64,000 nucleotides of DNA, from NCBI GenBank assembly GCA_947561395.2, contig OX387190.1, positions 12,766,858-12,830,857 on the forward strand, read 5' to 3'. Source of the DNA: Buxus sempervirens. Taxonomy: Eukaryota > Streptophyta > Magnoliopsida > Buxales > Buxaceae. The translations under genes and the position numbers were made by a program. The notes below the pieces were generated by a model. It saw only the letters and a list, made by a program, of their open reading frames with translations, searched no databases and had not been told where the DNA came from. Shown here in pieces: positions 1 through 10,989 of the stretch (its first letter is position 1; every line of letters begins with the position of its first letter).

Positions 1-1874
1 TCACTTCTTCTGTCCCCACCAAATCCAAACTTCAACCCCTGGTTGTAAATGTGCAGCCAGCCCAAACTATCCCTAAACCGGCCCATACATCCTGGTCCAA
101 ACTCCAGCCACTAGTGGTTGACATCCCTAAATTAGCCTATTCAGAGGCCGCTGTACCATGGAACTACAGCGAGGGAATCACGGCTACGGTTCCAATGGTT
201 AGGAACCAGAACCAGGAGGAGGTCAACCTCATGACGAGGTCGGGGAGATGTGCAGGGGGTGAAGAGAAAGAAAAGGAGACAGAAGTAGAAAAAGAAAAAA
301 CAGAAAAAGAAAATGAAGAAAAAAGAAAACAGAAAGGAAAAAACAAAGTAGGAGAAGACACCCCCCAGGGTGCAGAAAATGAGGCAGCCGACCTCATAAA
401 AATAATCAAGAAAAGTGAATTCAATCTTGTGGATCAGCTGAACAAGGTCCCGGCCCAGATTTCAATACTGGGCCTCTTGCTGAATTCTGAAAAGCACAGG
501 GATGCATTGTTAAGGGTGCTACAGAGTGCACACGTATCCCAGACTATTGATCCGGACCAGCTTGGTAAAATGGTTGGTCAAATCTTGTCACATAATGTGA
601 TAAGTTTCTCAGAGGGTGAGATCAGCCCAGGTGGGTGTTATCATGTGGACCCTTTGCACATCACTGTGCTTTGTAAGGGCTGCATGGTTGCACGGGTTTT
701 AATTGACAACGGGTCGGCATTAAACGTTTGCCCGTTAATCACTTTTACCAAGCTAGGTCTGGACCAATCAAGGGTCAAAAGAAATGGGCGGATAGTGAGG
801 GCTTTTGATAGCTCCAAGACCCACTCCCTAGGGGAGATTGAACTGCCGGTCACAATTGGGCCGAATATCTTTAACATCACATTTGAGGTGATGGATATAC
901 CCGCAGCCTTCAATCTGCTCCTAGGAAGGCCGTGGATACATTCGGCTAGGGCAATACCATCCACGCTCCACCAGAGGGTGAAATACATAAGAGGGCAAAG
1001 GGTGATAACAGTCCTAGCTGAAAACTTGGTGCCGCCCATTGTGTCACCTGATGTACCCTTGATCAATGTGGACCTAACTGTCGACAAGATTGCATTCCAC
1101 TCATTTCAATTTGAGGCGGTAAATTACATACCTGGGGGGTGTGAGAAAAAGAAAGAAAAGGGAACCACTGCAGAAAAGATGGTCAAGAAAGTGATGGAGA
1201 AATACCACTTTCACCCAGGGAAAGGCCTGGGGATCAATCTGCAGGGGATGGTGGAGCCAATCATGGCTAAGAAACTAGTCCCAAAGGTAGGTTTGGGCTT
1301 CAAGCCCAGAGGTTGGAGGAGAATGAAGCATGAAGAAGGGGAGAGCAGAAGCAAAGGAAAACTCCCGCATCTGAGGGTGAACTTTCCAAAACCCTCCTAT
1401 ATAATCCAAATTTCTCCTCCCATGGACCAGTCCAAGCCTCCATACCGAAATATTAACCCATTTCAAAAGCCTTCTGTTTTGGCCCTACAACCCTATAACC
1501 CCTCTCCGATACTAGAAGCAGTGGATGGGCCTGGTCCACAGCCCGAGCAGCAGGTGGACTTTTCTGAAGATGTTGGTGCATTCTTCGCCATGACTGAAGG
1601 CGAAAAGACAGGGGCAGACATGGAACTGCCGTTTATTGACTGGGCCGCAGTAAAGGTTCCAGACAAGGTCATTTCTGAACTGGGCCCCGTAGCAGAAAAG
1701 GGCAGTACCCACCCGGTGATGATGGCATCGGATGCTGGGCTTGAGGAGCAGACTTTCCCTATTTCCCCTGCTCCCCAAAATTTTGTATTGAACAATTGGG
1801 AGGAAACTCCCCTTACCTTTGAAGCAGCGTTAGTTCGGCAAACTGACGCGGCTTCCAAAAAAAAACTCCAATAG
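1..1874 (+). CDS. gag C-terminal part and protease region, Tat/Ogre-like copy 1
   Basis: The left end corresponds to about position 40280 in copy 2, so the gag body lies outside the window. Visible are a charged Lys/Glu-rich linker (about 240-350), an aspartic-protease core with LIDNGSALNV (near 700), and a G-patch-like segment with HPGKGLGINLQG (near 1210-1250), which is common in this branch of elements. The frame boundary with pol sits at the same place in both copies, so it is a family trait; Ogre elements are known to separate protease and RT by splicing. The product would be structural protein and protease of the particle. Confidence 0.85.
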   Translation, partial: TSSVPTKSKLQPLVVNVQPAQTIPKPAHTSWSKLQPLVVDIPKLAYSEAAVPWNYSEGITATVPMVRNQNQEEVNLMTRSGRCAGGEEKEKETEVEKEKTEKENEEKRKQKGKNKVGEDTPQGAENEAADLIKIIKKSEFNLVDQLNKVPAQISILGLLLNSEKHRDALLRVLQSAHVSQTIDPDQLGKMVGQILSHNVISFSEGEISPGGCYHVDPLHITVLCKGCMVARVLIDNGSALNVCPLITFTKLGLDQSRVKRNGRIVRAFDSSKTHSLGEIELPVTIGPNIFNITFEVMDIPAAFNLLLGRPWIHSARAIPSTLHQRVKYIRGQRVITVLAENLVPPIVSPDVPLINVDLTVDKIAFHSFQFEAVNYIPGGCEKKKEKGTTAEKMVKKVMEKYHFHPGKGLGINLQGMVEPIMAKKLVPKVGLGFKPRGWRRMKHEEGESRSKGKLPHLRVNFPKPSYIIQISPPMDQSKPPYRNINPFQKPSVLALQPYNPSPILEAVDGPGPQPEQQVDFSEDVGAFFAMTEGEKTGADMELPFIDWAAVKVPDKVISELGPVAEKGSTHPVMMASDAGLEEQTFPISPAPQNFVLNNWEETPLTFEAALVRQTDAASKKKLQ

Positions 1875-4800
1875 TGGATTGCCATTTCCCTGAAGGTTCT
1901 AATGGGCCTTCGTCTTCAGGGGAATTATGTTTAGAAGGCCCACAAAAAACCCAAAAAGATTTTTCTATTTTTTCTAGAAAATTTAATTTTTTCAAAAAGG
2001 TCCAAACCACTTATGAACCATATAATCAGACCGAATTGGACCAGGTTGAATATGACTTCGACCTTGAGCTCGACTTTGATCTCATGGGGGTCGAAGAAGA
2101 GACCGAGGTCGAAGAAGAAGACGTTCCAAAAGAAATTGAATACCAATTGGAACGTCATGAAAAGGGGGTCCAACCTAATATTAAGGAAACCATATCCATA
2201 AATCTTGGGACCGAAGAGAACCCAAAAATTGTGAAAATCGGGTCATGCTTGTCTGATGTGCAGAAAAATGAAATGTCACAGTTCTTGGCAGATTACAAGG
2301 ATGTGTTTGCTTGGTCGTATCGGGACATGCCGGGGTTGGACACTGACATGGTGGTGCATAAGTTGCCGATTTTACCAGGGGTTAAGCCGATCAAGCAGAA
2401 GCTGAGAAGATTGAAGCCTGAATGGACCTTGAAGGTCAAGGACGAAGTGGTCAAACAATTCCAAGCTGGATTTTTGGCAGTCTCTACATACCCAGAGTGG
2501 CTCGCAAACATAGTGCCGGTACCAAAGAAGGACGGGAAGGTCCGAATGTGCGTGGATTATAGAGACTTAAACAGGGCAAGCCCAAAGGATGATTTTCCGC
2601 TTCCACACATCGACATTCTGGTCGATAATACTGCGGTACATAGCCTGTTCTCCTTCATGGATGGTTTCTCAGGATATAATCAGATCAAGATGGCTAAGGA
2701 GGATCAAGAGAAAACAGCATTCATCACGCCTTGGGGCACATTCCACTATACAGTCATGCCATTTGGGCTTAAAAACGCTGGGGCAACATACCAGCGGGCC
2801 ATGACTGCACTATTTCATGACATGATCCATAAGGAGATGGAGGTCTACGTGGACGATATGATTGCCAAATCATGCAAAGAGGAGGACCACTTGATCAATC
2901 TGAAGAAAGTGTTTGATCGGCTCAGGAAATACAGTTTACGGCTTAACCCGGCTAAATGCGTCTTTGGGGCTACATCAGGGAAATTACTGGGGTTTATAGT
3001 GAGCCGGAGAGGAATTGAAATCGACCCGGCTAAAGCCAAGGCCATAATTGAAATGCCAGCACCCAGAACTGAGAAGGAGGTCAGGGGCTTTCTTGGAAGG
3101 ATTCAATACATAAGCCGGTTCATAGCACAGCTCACTGCTATCTGTGAACCAATTTTCAAACTTCTAAGGAAAGATAACCCTACGGTCTGGAATGAGGACT
3201 GCCAGCAGGCATTTGACACAATAAAGAGGTATTTGTTGAACCCACCTGTGCTAGTGCCACCAACTCCAGGAAGACCACTGATCCTGTACTTGTCAGTGTT
3301 GGAAACGTCGATGGGATGTGTCTTGGGACAGTATGATGAGACTGGTAGAAAGGAAAGGGCCATTTACTATCTGAGTAAAAAATTCACGGAATATGAAGCC
3401 AAGTACTCACCATTGGAAAAGACTTGTTGTGCTCTAGTGTGGGCCACTCAGAGGCTAAGGCATTACTTCCTTAGTCACTCCACACTATTGATATCCCGGA
3501 TGGACCCGCTGAAGTATTTATTTGAGAAACCGGCATTGACTGGCAGAACGGCTAAATGGCAACTACTACTGTCCGAGTTTGACCTCACATACATCACCCA
3601 GAAGGCGATCAAGGGTCAAGCCATAGCTGATCACCTGGCTGCACATCCTCTGCCAGAATATCAACCCTTGAAGACCAACTTTCCCGATGAGGCTATTCTG
3701 TACACTGAAGAGGAGGACAGTGAGAGTTCTTGGCAGATGTTCTTCGATGGGGCCGCCAACATGAATGGGAACGGAATAGGGGCAGTCTTGGTTAAACCAG
3801 ATGGTTCACATATCCCCATAGCAGTAAAGTTGAGATTCCAGTGCACCAATAACATAGCAGAATATGAAGCATGCATAATTGGATTGCAAGCAGCCATGGA
3901 TCATGGAGTAGAGGAACTTGACGTATACGGGGATTCGAGTCTTATCATCTTCCAAACAACTGGTGAGTGGAAAACCAAGGATCACAAATTGATCCCCTAT
4001 CACCAGTACTTGGAAGAAATAAGCACAAATTTCACTCGAATTTCCTTCAACTATATGCCAAGGGCTAAGAATCAGTTTGCGGATGCTTTAGCAACATTGG
4101 CTTCAATGGTCAGCATATCAGAAGGAGTAGACATCAGACCGCTGGAAATTGAAGTCCGAGATGAACCGGCTTACTGTCTCATTCTAGAGGGAGCACCAGA
4201 AGAAGAAACACCATGGTTTCAGGATATCAAGAACTTCTTGAATAATCGGAGTTTGCCAGAAAATGCCACTGCTACTGAGAAGAGGACAATACAGAGATTG
4301 GCTGGTCAATTTCTGCTAAGTGGTGGACATGTGTACAAGAGGTCACATAATGACATTCTGCTAAGATGTGTTGCCAAGGCGGAATCGGAAAGGCTGATTG
4401 AGACTGTACATGGAGGAGTCTGTGGGCCTCATATGAGTGGACACATGCTGGCTAAGAAGATCCTGAGGCTGGGATACTACTGGACAACCATGGAGCATGA
4501 TTGCTGTATACATGTCAGGAGGTGCCACCAATGCCAGATATATGCAGATAATAAGCATGCACCCCCAGGTGAGCTGCACAACATGACATCACCCTGGCCC
4601 TTCTCTATGTGGGGCATAGATGTTATTGGCATGATCTCCCCTAAGGCATCGAATGGGCACAGATTCATCTTGGTGGCAATTGATTATTTCACTAAGTGGG
4701 TGGAAGCAGCATCATATGCAAATATCACAAGCAACCATGTGATCAAATTTTTGAAGCACAATATCATTTGTCGCTATGGACTGCCAAGTGCCATAGTATC

Positions 4801-5461
4801 AGACAACGCTTCAAATATTAAGAACAAAGACATGAAGAAGATATGTGAGCAGTTTCAGATCATCCACCACAAGTCAGCTCCATACAGGCCAAAGATGAAT
4901 GGGGCAGTAGAAGCAGCAAACAAAAACATAAAGAAAATCATTCAGAAGATGGTAGTGAGCTACAAGGATTGGCATGAAATGCTGCCACTTGCTCTACATG
5001 CATACAGAACCTCGATCCGAACTTCAACTGGGGCAACCCCGTATTCCCTAGTCTATGGAATGGAAGCAGTCTTGCCTGTGGAAGTAGAGATCCCATCACT
5101 CCGAGTGCTCATGGAAGCAGAACTAGAAGAAGCCGAATGGATCCAGTCGAGACATGATCAACTTAACCTAATAGAAGAAAAGCGGTTGAAAGCACTTTGC
5201 CATGGACAGTTGTACCAGAAGAGAATGGCCCGGGCCTACAATAAGAAGGTGAGGCCCAGAACTTTCCAAGAAGGAAACTTAGTGCTAAAGAAAATTCTAC
5301 CATTTTTGGAAGACCCCCGTGGTAAGTTTAAGCCCAATTGGGAAGGCCCATATGTCGTCAAGAAAGTCCTGTCAGGGGGAGCACTCATCTTAGCAGAAAT
5401 GGATGGGTCAGATTTTCCTGAGCCCATTAACTCTGATGCGGTAAAAAGGTATTTTCCTTGA
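1874..5461 (+). CDS. pol (RT-RNase H-aRNase H-integrase), Tat/Ogre-like copy 1
   Basis: One open frame of about 1195 residues carries the replication enzymes. Reverse transcriptase runs from roughly residue 190 to 400, with KDGKVRMCVDYRDLN near 217 and the catalytic YVDDM near 326. A Ty3-type RNase H follows (GCVLGQ near 480). A second, archaeal-type RNase H (MFFDGAANMNG near 621, YGDSS near 685) is the hallmark of Tat/Ogre/Retand elements. Integrase has its zinc-binding part (CHQCQ near 881) and the D-D-E core (DVIG near 912, SDNASN near 975, GAVEAANK near 1010). No chromodomain is seen. The frame is open throughout. Confidence 0.95.
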   Translation: MDCHFPEGSNGPSSSGELCLEGPQKTQKDFSIFSRKFNFFKKVQTTYEPYNQTELDQVEYDFDLELDFDLMGVEEETEVEEEDVPKEIEYQLERHEKGVQPNIKETISINLGTEENPKIVKIGSCLSDVQKNEMSQFLADYKDVFAWSYRDMPGLDTDMVVHKLPILPGVKPIKQKLRRLKPEWTLKVKDEVVKQFQAGFLAVSTYPEWLANIVPVPKKDGKVRMCVDYRDLNRASPKDDFPLPHIDILVDNTAVHSLFSFMDGFSGYNQIKMAKEDQEKTAFITPWGTFHYTVMPFGLKNAGATYQRAMTALFHDMIHKEMEVYVDDMIAKSCKEEDHLINLKKVFDRLRKYSLRLNPAKCVFGATSGKLLGFIVSRRGIEIDPAKAKAIIEMPAPRTEKEVRGFLGRIQYISRFIAQLTAICEPIFKLLRKDNPTVWNEDCQQAFDTIKRYLLNPPVLVPPTPGRPLILYLSVLETSMGCVLGQYDETGRKERAIYYLSKKFTEYEAKYSPLEKTCCALVWATQRLRHYFLSHSTLLISRMDPLKYLFEKPALTGRTAKWQLLLSEFDLTYITQKAIKGQAIADHLAAHPLPEYQPLKTNFPDEAILYTEEEDSESSWQMFFDGAANMNGNGIGAVLVKPDGSHIPIAVKLRFQCTNNIAEYEACIIGLQAAMDHGVEELDVYGDSSLIIFQTTGEWKTKDHKLIPYHQYLEEISTNFTRISFNYMPRAKNQFADALATLASMVSISEGVDIRPLEIEVRDEPAYCLILEGAPEEETPWFQDIKNFLNNRSLPENATATEKRTIQRLAGQFLLSGGHVYKRSHNDILLRCVAKAESERLIETVHGGVCGPHMSGHMLAKKILRLGYYWTTMEHDCCIHVRRCHQCQIYADNKHAPPGELHNMTSPWPFSMWGIDVIGMISPKASNGHRFILVAIDYFTKWVEAASYANITSNHVIKFLKHNIICRYGLPSAIVSDNASNIKNKDMKKICEQFQIIHHKSAPYRPKMNGAVEAANKNIKKIIQKMVVSYKDWHEMLPLALHAYRTSIRTSTGATPYSLVYGMEAVLPVEVEIPSLRVLMEAELEEAEWIQSRHDQLNLIEEKRLKALCHGQLYQKRMARAYNKKVRPRTFQEGNLVLKKILPFLEDPRGKFKPNWEGPYVVKKVLSGGALILAEMDGSDFPEPINSDAVKRYFP

Positions 5462-6395
5462 ATGAATATGTCTAGGAAATGATCCGAGGCCATTTTTCTT
5501 TATTTCCTTCAAAAATTCAAATCCCTAGTCTAGCCAAATTGAGCCGGTTCGTTTCTTTGGTAAACCCAAACCGGATTCACAGTCTTAAATTGGGGCAAAA
5601 CAAATTGGGGCAAAGAAAGGAAAGAAAAAGAAAAAGAGAGGAAAAGCAATGGAAATGGCAAATGAAAGCCAAGTGTGAAAAAAGATGCAAAAAAATGCAA
5701 TTTGGGGAAAAAGGGTTAAATTCATCATGACTGTAAGTCCGGTTGACCTATTTCCACACTTGAAAATTTTTGGGCCTTTAATACCCTTTCTTTCATAAAC
5801 TGAGCCTAGCCTTTATTTCGTCCTATTTTTAAGCCCTCGGTGATCTTAGCTTGTTCATTCAAATATCAGAGTAAGATGGGTGATGACGGAATTCAGAAGC
5901 CGGCCCTAGTGAAAACCGTAACTGGCGCTAGGGGCAATATTGGCAAAAAAATAAAAAAAATAAAAAAAAATGAAAGGAAATCAGAGGTTGAGTTGATCAT
6001 GGAGATCTGAGCTTGAAGCAAAGTTGGCATGAGCAGAATGGGGCAGTTTTGGCATTTGGGGATGACTCTAAAGGTCCTAAGATGGACGGTTCTGATCCCT
6101 CAGTATTTTGTGGACTACCCTTTTCATTATTTAACCTGGTTTTTAATTCCTTTAATTATAGGTGATTAAGTGCATGGACAAAATTTCAAAAATACAAAAA
6201 AAATATAAAAAGGAAAAATTATACTTTGGCCAGTGATGAGAAATCAAATACTTTTCATAAAACCTTTGTTTTTACAAGCATCTGAGCATTCTGAGGCCAA
6301 TAATATAAAAACTTTATTTTGAATTAAATCCTTTGTATTTCCACTATTGGAGTTCAATTTTGTACAAAGGTGTGAAAAATGTACAGGAAATAAAG
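5462..6395. other. Non-coding spacer between convergent pol and antisense gene
   Basis: This 0.9-kb stretch has no credible gene. It lies where plus-strand pol and the minus-strand gene converge, so it should hold the 3' ends of both transcripts. An imperfect inverted repeat (GCCCTAGTG at 5903, CGCTAGGGGC at 5926) is kept in copy 2 at 46179-46211. A-rich runs lie near 5945-5975. Confidence 0.6.
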
Positions 6396-7280
6396 CTAGT
6401 CTCCTAGCCGCTCCTCAAGCCCCCGAATCCGAGCTGCCTGAGCTGCAATGACTCCTGAAGCCCCCTCCGCAGCAGGATCACTCAGGAAGGAAATGACCTC
6501 ATCTGAAAGGGCCTGCTGGATCCTCATACTCCTAAGGCTGGCCAAAGTATCCTGGTACTTCTGCCGGATCATACGGACCTCGAAGCGACGGGCCTGCCTC
6601 TGCTCCTCCAGCTTTTCTTCCACGGCAATACGGCGTGAGGTCTGCTCATCAAGCTGCCTCTCCAGATAAGCACTCTGTATCCTGAGCTCCTGGGCCTCCC
6701 GTACCCATATCTGCTGAAGCCGCTTATGAGAAGCCCGCTCAGACTCTAGAATGTCCTCATAGATGGGAGCCAAGACTACAGGAGGATCTTCGGGTACTGG
6801 GGCCTGAGTCTGTATCTGTTCCTTGATCCAGAAGAGATAATCCTTCACATGGGTTTCCGAGAAGACGGGACCATGCATAAAGCGGACATAAGACCACTCC
6901 TTCATCAACCAGGCATTCAGCTTCATAGAAAGAGGCCCAAGACGATCCTCATATCCACATGGGATGATAATCCCCTGGGTCGCTCGGAACTGACGAAGGA
7001 CCCGCAGAGGAAGATAAAGCACTGCATGTCTCAGGCCAGCCAGAATCAAAAAGTTGCGGTCTCGGAAGCTAATCACTGTCTCCGCATTAGGCTGGTAAGT
7101 ACCAGGCCATCTCACCTGGTCATCCTGAAGCGAGCCCAAGAAAGTGAACCAGCCCTGTTTGCCCCCCGGAATATCGGGGCACCCCCTGTTGCTCATCAAG
7201 AGAGGGACTTTCAGACTCGGGAAGAAGTGTCGATTGATCTCTTCAATTTGGCTCAAATGATCAAGTAGCCAAAGCTGCAA
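6396..7280 (-). CDS. Antisense plant-mobile-domain-like gene, distal block (copy 1)
   Basis: Minus-strand frame matching the downstream coding block of antisense gene A in copy 2 (46676-47554). The upstream part resembles the C-terminal half of a plant mobile domain (WLLDHLSQIEEINRHFFPSL; LNAWLMKEWSYVRF). The rest is a charged, probably coiled-coil tail (about residues 180-290, with RLQQIWVREAQELRIQ and LEEQRQARRFEV). A splice-acceptor-like TTTGCAG lies at its 5' edge. Antisense genes are known in Retand and some Ogre-type elements; their role is unsettled. The listed start methionine may be an artefact of the intron edge. Confidence 0.65.
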   Translation of the reverse strand: MQLWLLDHLSQIEEINRHFFPSLKVPLLMSNRGCPDIPGGKQGWFTFLGSLQDDQVRWPGTYQPNAETVISFRDRNFLILAGLRHAVLYLPLRVLRQFRATQGIIIPCGYEDRLGPLSMKLNAWLMKEWSYVRFMHGPVFSETHVKDYLFWIKEQIQTQAPVPEDPPVVLAPIYEDILESERASHKRLQQIWVREAQELRIQSAYLERQLDEQTSRRIAVEEKLEEQRQARRFEVRMIRQKYQDTLASLRSMRIQQALSDEVISFLSDPAAEGASGVIAAQAARIRGLEERLGD

Positions 7281-7303
7281 AGGAAGAGAGAGGTGTCAGC
7301 ACA

Positions 7304-7446
7304 TTGTATAAAAAAAAAAAAAAAAAAATAGAATCAAAAAAGGCAAAAAGAAAGCCAAAAGCAAAAAAAAAAAAGAAAAAAAAAAGAAAAGAAAAAAAAA
7401 AAGAAAAGAAAAAAAGAAAAAAAAAAAGAAAAGAAAAGGAAAAAGA
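7304..7446 (+). repeat. A/G-rich low-complexity tract
   Basis: About 140 bases almost entirely A with scattered G. It corresponds to the A/G-rich tracts of copy 2 (47587-47635 and 52841-53040). Lysine-rich open frames across it are composition artefacts. In antisense sense it would be a long pyrimidine tract. Confidence 0.85.
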
Positions 7447-7846
7447 GCAAACTTGTGCTACAACTTACTATTTTCTCAAAAATCCTATTTTTGTCTTGAA
7501 ATCCACCTCACAGCCACGAGAGCTCTGTGGAATTTAGGACAACTTTGGGAAATGTGCCTGGTCAAAAGGATGATATCCACTCAATTTTCAACTTGGTTTG
7601 ATAAAAAAAAATCAGTTTTTCAAAAATCCTATTTTTGGGCTTAAAATCCACTTCACAGCCACAAAGGGCTCGGTGGAATTTAAGAACTCTTGGAGAGATG
7701 CCCCCTTAAAGTGAGGGCCTTTTTGGCAAATCTCCACTCAAAAATTGTTTTCTACAGAAATTGAATTAAACCGAGCAAATCATGCAATTTGGGCTTGTCT
7801 ACTCTTTGCAGCTCACTGCTTCGCAGCTCCCACAAAGAGGGGCAGT
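7447..7846 (+). other. 3' untranslated region of copy 1 with two-fold repeat and polypurine tract
   Basis: Two tandem, diverged units begin near 7470 and 7618; each contains a run like TCCTATTTTTG followed by ATCCAC and CACAGCCAC. The stretch ends in a polypurine tract (ACAAAGAGGGGCAGT, 7832-7846) directly before the LTR, the expected plus-strand primer. Confidence 0.7.
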
Positions 7847-10121
7847 TGTAGACACCCCAAATTGCACAAACAATCATCAAAAATCATTATCTCCTAGAAA
7901 GCCAGCACAGAATTTGAAGAAAATATACTTTTACCTGTATCCGGATACTCAATCCGGATACAAGTACCCTTTCCCGTATCCGGATACTCATACCGGATAC
8001 TTGTGGGCTTTAGCGTATCCGGTACCATGTACCGGATACCTTAAGGCCCTTTGTTATCCGGTCTGATATACCGGATATCTTAAGTTTGCTCAAAATTAGG
8101 GTTTTCCGAGAGCTTTTCACTTTTACCATCATGTCCCTCATTAAATGAGGGGAAATCGCGGAAATAACCTTAGGGTTTAGGTTGGAGGGGTTCTGGACAT
8201 TAAGTTGTGTCTACCAATGACCTTAGCCCTTGCCTATAAATAGGAGCCTCCTCCTTGAGCAAATGGCACACAACTCTTGTTTTGAATTCTCGCAAAGAAG
8301 AACTCCAAGAGAAGAAGAAAACCGCTGTGGAATCGCCTCCAGCACTCAGGTAAGCCTCAACTTTTCTTTTTATTTTCTGTCTTTACATTCCTAGATCTAG
8401 ATCTCTTCTTCTACCTTTCTGTAGTGTAAAGCCTTGTTTGTATGTGTGGAAATCCTTCCCCGGCTCAAAGTATCTCAAGACTCCCCTAGCCGTAAAACGT
8501 GAAGGCGGATCTAGGAGAAACGAGACTGGGGATTGACCCTAGTGCTAGAACCCATGTAGCGTAAGGCTTTTGAATGTTTGAAAACCGTTCCATATTCAAA
8601 GTACCCTTGATTATCTTAAAGAGAACAAAGGGAAACGATAATGGAACGGAACCCTAGGCTATGCTAGAACCTATTTTGTTGAATCTATATGCATGTTGTA
8701 TTGATCTTGTTTGGGTTTTTACACTTGCACATACATTACACTATTTTGGCGGGATAGGCTCATATTTGGGGTTTATTGCATTTATTGTGATAAAACTCAA
8801 ATAAATGGCCTCAATCAATTCTGGAGTGTTTTAAAATGTTTTTCAAAGGCTTTGGATTCATCTCACACGAATCACATATTTTTTATCAATTTTCGGACTT
8901 GGATTTCTTCAAAAGTGGCTTAACTTGACAGCACCTGTACCCTTACTTCGGACGTCCGTAACTTCATCATCCGGATGAATTTTGGGGCGATTCCAGAACC
9001 ATGGGAAAGGTGAGGCTGTCTAGTTTATGTCCACCAAATTTCATGAATTTCCATCTAGCCGATTTTTGACACTTCTCTGTCGAAGTTAAGTGGACAGTTC
9101 AGGTCCAAGTACAGAACTTGTCACTTTGACGGACCGCCATGTGTTCGTTTTAAGTCCGATTCGAGCGATTTTTATTTCTGAGTACTCCTTTTTGAGTCTA
9201 TTTTCAAATCCAGTTGGTTTCATAATTTTTGGATTCCATTTGAATTATTGGTAGCCGATTTACTCAGAACTGCTCATTTGCATTTTTCTGGGTAAATCTG
9301 TGATCTTCGGGGCCTGTTCGGGAGACCACCCAAGGCACATCCGAAGGGATTTTTGTATGAGGCTAGTTTCTGTTGAAAGATGGCCATACAGAGTTCAATC
9401 ACACCAAATTTCGTGGATTTCTATGTAGTGGATTTTTCTAGACAATTTTCCAAAGTTGCCCACTTACTACTTTTAAAAATCCCCAACAGCAACTTCAAAG
9501 GAGCATAACTCCTAGATTTTTCATTGGAATGAAGTGAAATTTTGCATGAGACTCTTATTTACCCTAATCTTTCAAATGGATTTGGTTTGGTTCAATTCAG
9601 AATTGGATTTGAATGATTTTAAGGCAAATGGCATACTTTTTACCGAATTTTCCGGATTTGATTTAACTTGGTTTTATGCAACCTCTACTTTGATTTCCAT
9701 CTTTTGAAATACTCCAGAAGTGATATTGACATAAGAGAGGATCTAAAACCCATTTAGATCTTCATGTGAAAATATCATACATTGTTCCTTTTTTCAAGGT
9801 TTTCTATGATTTTTAGCAAGCTTTCTTACTTTATTTTTTGCATGAACATACACTTGGCAACCACTTCGTGTGGATGAATGGGGGTGCCTAACACCTTCCC
9901 CCGTTCATAATCTAATCCCCTTACCCATCTCTGGATTTGATTTTCAAGTAGGGTTATTTTTACCCTAGAATTTGTCTTTTGGCTATTTTTGCTACTTTTG
10001 AATCTTTGGTGTCCATTCTCACCCCAAAATCATGAATGGTGGCGACTCTCCCAATTTTTGCGTTGAGCCCGTGTGTTGACGGAGGGACGATCACTCCGGT
10101 GATTTTTTCCCATGTCTCACA
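7847..10121 (+). repeat. 3' LTR of Tat/Ogre-like copy 1
   Basis: A 2275-bp LTR that starts TGTAGACACCCC and ends ATGTCTCACA, closely similar to the 2280-bp LTRs of copy 2. It has the phased palindrome quartet near its start, a TATA box at 8235-8243 (TATAAATAG), and a palindromic TAGATCTAGATCT in the downstream part. No gene lies within it. Confidence 0.95.
7937..8078 (+). promoter_or_regulatory. Four inverted repeats phased every 39 bp, upstream of LTR TATA box
   Basis: The first CCGG core of each unit lies at 7941, 7980, 8019 and 8058, exactly 39 bp apart. A second CCGG follows 13 bp after each, so each unit is a 25-bp interrupted palindrome (GTATCCGG ... CCGGATAC). The TATA box is about 157 bp downstream. 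Position in the U3 promoter suggests a binding-site array; the binder is unknown. Confidence 0.75.
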
Positions 10122-10797
10122 CCAAGCAAGCATCAAGATGGCTCCTTATGAAGCCTTATATGGTAGAGTTTGCAGATCCCCATTGTGTTGGCAAGAGGTA
10201 GGAGAAAGGCAGTATTTGGGACCACAAGTTGTGCAAGACAGTGTAGACAAGGTTAATCTGATTAAGAAACATTTACAAACTGCTCAAAGTCGTCAAAAAA
10301 GCTACGTAGATACAAGAAGACAAGATCTGAAATTTGAGGTTGGAGACCAAGTGTTCTTAAAAGTATCTCCCTATTGTGGTATTGTGAGATTTAGCAAGAG
10401 GGGAAAGTTGTCACCCAGGTTCATAGGTCCATTTCAGATACTGGAGACAGTATGACCCGTGGCTTATCGATTGGCTTTACCATCTCAGCTTGCTCGGGTA
10501 CACGATGTGTTTCATGTATCCATGCTTCGTCGCTATGTACCTGACCCTAGCCACATCATTGAGATAGAGCCTTTCGAGGTACGTGAGGATGCATCATTTG
10601 AGGAGCGTCCGGTTCAAATCTTGGACAGACGTGACCAAGTACTCCGTACCAAGACCATTCCCCTAGTGAAGGTCTTATGGCGAAATCATATAGTTGAAGA
10701 AGCCACATGGGAGACCGAGGCAGAAATGAGAAAGAAGTATCCTAGTTTATTTGAAGAACCACAAGGTAAAATTTCGAGGACAACATTTATTTTGTAG
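10122..10797 (+). pseudogene. Integrase C-terminus and chromodomain of chromovirus (fossil)
   Basis: Translated sequence shows the integrase tail signature MAPYEALYGRVCRSP, then GDQVFLKVSP and GKLSPRFIGPFQI, then HDVFHVSMLRRYVPDP. It ends in a chromodomain-like segment (VLWRNHIVEEATWETEAEM). This order is typical of plant chromoviruses of the Tekay/Del group, whose chromodomain steers integration to particular chromatin. The piece is a fossil with about one or two breaks. Confidence 0.88.
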
Positions 10798-10989
10798 GAG
10801 GGTAGAATGTAAAACCCCGACCCGGATTATACTTTAATTATTAAGTTTAATTACTTAAAGTGTGATTATTAGGCTAATTAAGTACTTGCGTTATGAAGGT
10901 GAGCTGGATGTGGATCAAGCTTAAGGAATTAGGGGAAATCAAATTGATCTCTATTGAAGGTTATTAAGGTAAGCTTAGATAATGTTATT

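Larger units (their letters stand above)
1..10121 (+). mobile_element. Tat/Ogre-like Ty3/gypsy element, copy 1 (3' part)
   Basis: This is the 3' portion of a large Ty3/gypsy retrotransposon that runs off the left edge of the window. Visible parts in order are the end of gag-protease, a reverse transcriptase-RNase H-integrase block, a convergent antisense coding block, an A/G-rich tract, a polypurine tract and a 3' LTR. The second, archaeal-type RNase H domain and the antisense genes point to the Tat/Ogre branch. It is closely similar to copy 2 (32589-55731) but is a shorter variant with a smaller antisense block. Just after its LTR the sequence becomes chromovirus integrase, so it inserted into that element. 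The 5' target duplication lies outside the window; the 3' one would be CCAAG at 10122-10126. Confidence 0.93.

Noticed and set aside
164-424. Antisense frames over gag-protease and pol
   Set aside because: They are shadows of the plus-strand coding region; the same shadows occur in copy 2 without added conservation.
7304-7537. Lysine-rich open frame
   Set aside because: It is a translation of an A/G-rich tract, with no codon structure.
10036-10455. Open frame running from the copy 1 LTR into chromovirus integrase
   Set aside because: It crosses an insertion border by chance and is not a real gene fusion.
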